Of a stretch of DNA of 6,212 nt, positions 5,256 to 6,212 are shown in pieces (the stretch's first letter is position 1; the number at the start of each line of letters is the position of its first letter). The stretch is taken from the NCBI GenBank assembly GCA_900547435.1, contig URGO01000168.1, positions 1 to 6,212 of the forward strand. Direction: 5' to 3'. This stretch comes from an uncultured Parabacteroides sp. Lineage in GTDB: Bacteria; Bacteroidota; Bacteroidia; Bacteroidales; Tannerellaceae. The position numbers were made by a program, and so were the translations under genes. The notes beneath the pieces were generated by a model. The model searched no databases, was not told the DNA's origin, and saw only the letters and a program-made list of their open reading frames with translations.

Positions 5256-6109
5256 CATTTCAGCGAAGAGGCATGATACCGGATAAGTCCTTCCATCGGA
5301 GATTGCTCTATTCTTCCTGCCTCAATAGACAAAGCCTGCATCACATCGCGCAAGACTCCCTGGAAATGATAGGCCACCGAACCGACAAAATGAACCGGAT
5401 AACGGTCGTACTCCGAATAAAGCCTCACGTTCCTTTCAAAGAAACTCTGAAGACTCTTATATACCATATTATATACTTTCTCTTCCCAAATATACTTTTT
5501 CAAAAAAGGAGCCAGGCTTGCCAGGAAACGATTGGGAAGCAACTGGTGATAGACCTTTTCCAGAATCAATTCCGGAGTCAACCGGTATTCTTCCATAAAA
5601 TGCCGACATATTGACTCGGGCAACTGATGTTTCAAACAATTGCTGACCAACGCACGGCCCAGAGCCGCACCGCTTCCTTCATCTCCCAGAATAAATCCCA
5701 ACGGAGATATATGCTCCTCAATCTCACTCCCATCATACAAACATGAATTTGAGCCGGTTCCCAAAATACAAGGAATACCTGCCCTACCCTCGCAAAGAGC
5801 ATGTGCCGCCGCAACCAAGTCGCTATAAACGAACACCGGAACTTTCCAATAAGATTCAAGCGCACCCGCAATTTTGCCACATTTCTCCGGAGTCGCACAA
5901 CCAGCCCCATAGAAATAAATAGCTGTTATACCTGAATTGTTTTCCGCCAACCAGGGAAACAATTCCTGCCTGATAATCTCTTTTATTTCCTCGTCTGTCA
6001 GGAAATAGGGATTCATGCCGGGAGCTAACAGGCTTTCTCCGACCTTTCCCTGACGGCCTATCAAGCACCACTCGGACTTGGTAGAACCACTGTCTGCTAC
6101 TAAAACCAT
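5255..6109 (-). CDS. murK: BadF/NAGK-type sugar kinase, probable N-acetylmuramic acid kinase
   Basis: The product has 284 residues and belongs to the ASKHA fold (BadF/BadG/BcrA/BcrD, GlcNAc kinase-like). The first phosphate loop is ADSGSTKSEW (5-14), starting at residue 5 as is usual. YSDLVAAAHA (95-104) carries Asp97, the likely catalytic base. LGTGSN (116-121) is the second phosphate loop, and PLGFILGDEGSGAALG (136-151) is the conserved sugar/ATP-site block. In Tannerella forsythia a kinase of this type phosphorylates MurNAc at O-6 with ATP and is encoded just before murQ. The same order here supports murK, but GlcNAc or another amino sugar cannot be excluded from sequence alone. The ATG at 6109 is preceded by GGAGA only two bases away, too close for an ideal Shine-Dalgarno site, but the motif position supports this start. 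Confidence 0.85.
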   Translation of the reverse strand: MVLVADSGSTKSEWCLIGRQGKVGESLLAPGMNPYFLTDEEIKEIIRQELFPWLAENNSGITAIYFYGAGCATPEKCGKIAGALESYWKVPVFVYSDLVAAAHALCEGRAGIPCILGTGSNSCLYDGSEIEEHISPLGFILGDEGSGAALGRALVSNCLKHQLPESICRHFMEEYRLTPELILEKVYHQLLPNRFLASLAPFLKKYIWEEKVYNMVYKSLQSFFERNVRLYSEYDRYPVHFVGSVAYHFQGVLRDVMQALSIEAGRIEQSPMEGLIRYHASSLK

Positions 6110-6212
6110 TTCTCCAAAATAAGTTTACAAGTATTTTAGAAACTGTTTTGAATTGATTTAAGAAAAATGTTATAGGGCTACATACAATTCAGAATCAGCC
6201 GGTCAATTGGAA
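6110..6212. other. Upstream region of murK; no firm promoter
   Basis: This AT-rich stretch before murK shows no full TAnnTTTG promoter; TTATTTTG (minus strand, ending at 6117) is one base off but too near the ATG. In one minus-strand frame the outermost bases (6210-6178) read PIDRLILNCM and then TAG, which could be the end of an upstream gene running in the same direction, but ten residues cannot prove that. If real, murK may belong to a longer unit starting outside the window. Confidence 0.25.

Overview
The window looks like ordinary chromosomal DNA of a gut-type Bacteroidales bacterium, of the Bacteroides/Parabacteroides/Tannerella kind. The evidence is the TAnnTTTG promoter boxes used by Bacteroidetes, a PCMD-family surface lipoprotein paired with a small outer-membrane barrel, a tRNA gene without an encoded CCA end, and a murK-murQ pair in the order known from Tannerella forsythia. 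Every gene I can support is on the minus strand, so transcription runs from high to low coordinates. I see no mobile element, CRISPR array, phage gene or rRNA.

Right end (6212 to 4389): a sugar kinase of the BadF/NAGK type (most likely murK) is followed 35 bp later by murQ, the MurNAc-6-phosphate etherase. Together they would turn N-acetylmuramic acid from peptidoglycan into GlcNAc-6-phosphate and D-lactate. The spacer between them carries four copies of a 6-bp repeat. Next (4372 to 3085), a probable TATCTTTG promoter precedes an unrecognised helical protein of 214 residues. Two bases after its stop comes a TTG-started gene for a uracil-DNA-glycosylase-superfamily enzyme.

Middle (3084 to 2830): a pyrimidine-rich tract, a clear Bacteroidetes promoter, tRNA-Pro(CGG), and a perfect 15-bp inverted repeat that serves as its terminator.

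Left-middle (2676 to 739): a two-gene unit encodes a PCMD-domain lipoprotein and an outer-membrane beta-barrel protein, with a 9-bp gap. They are probably made together and act at the cell surface.

Left end (738 to 1): a gene-free stretch of 636 bp holds a 16-bp-period repeat cluster arranged as an inverted repeat, degenerate ~20-bp repeats, short hairpins, and a good promoter. That promoter drives a gene cut off by the window edge, whose first 34 residues look like a secreted tricorn-like S41 protease.

I found no clearly new multi-gene system. The items most worth a second look are the repeat cluster at 653-729, the unknown-protein/glycosylase pair, and the lipoprotein/barrel pair.
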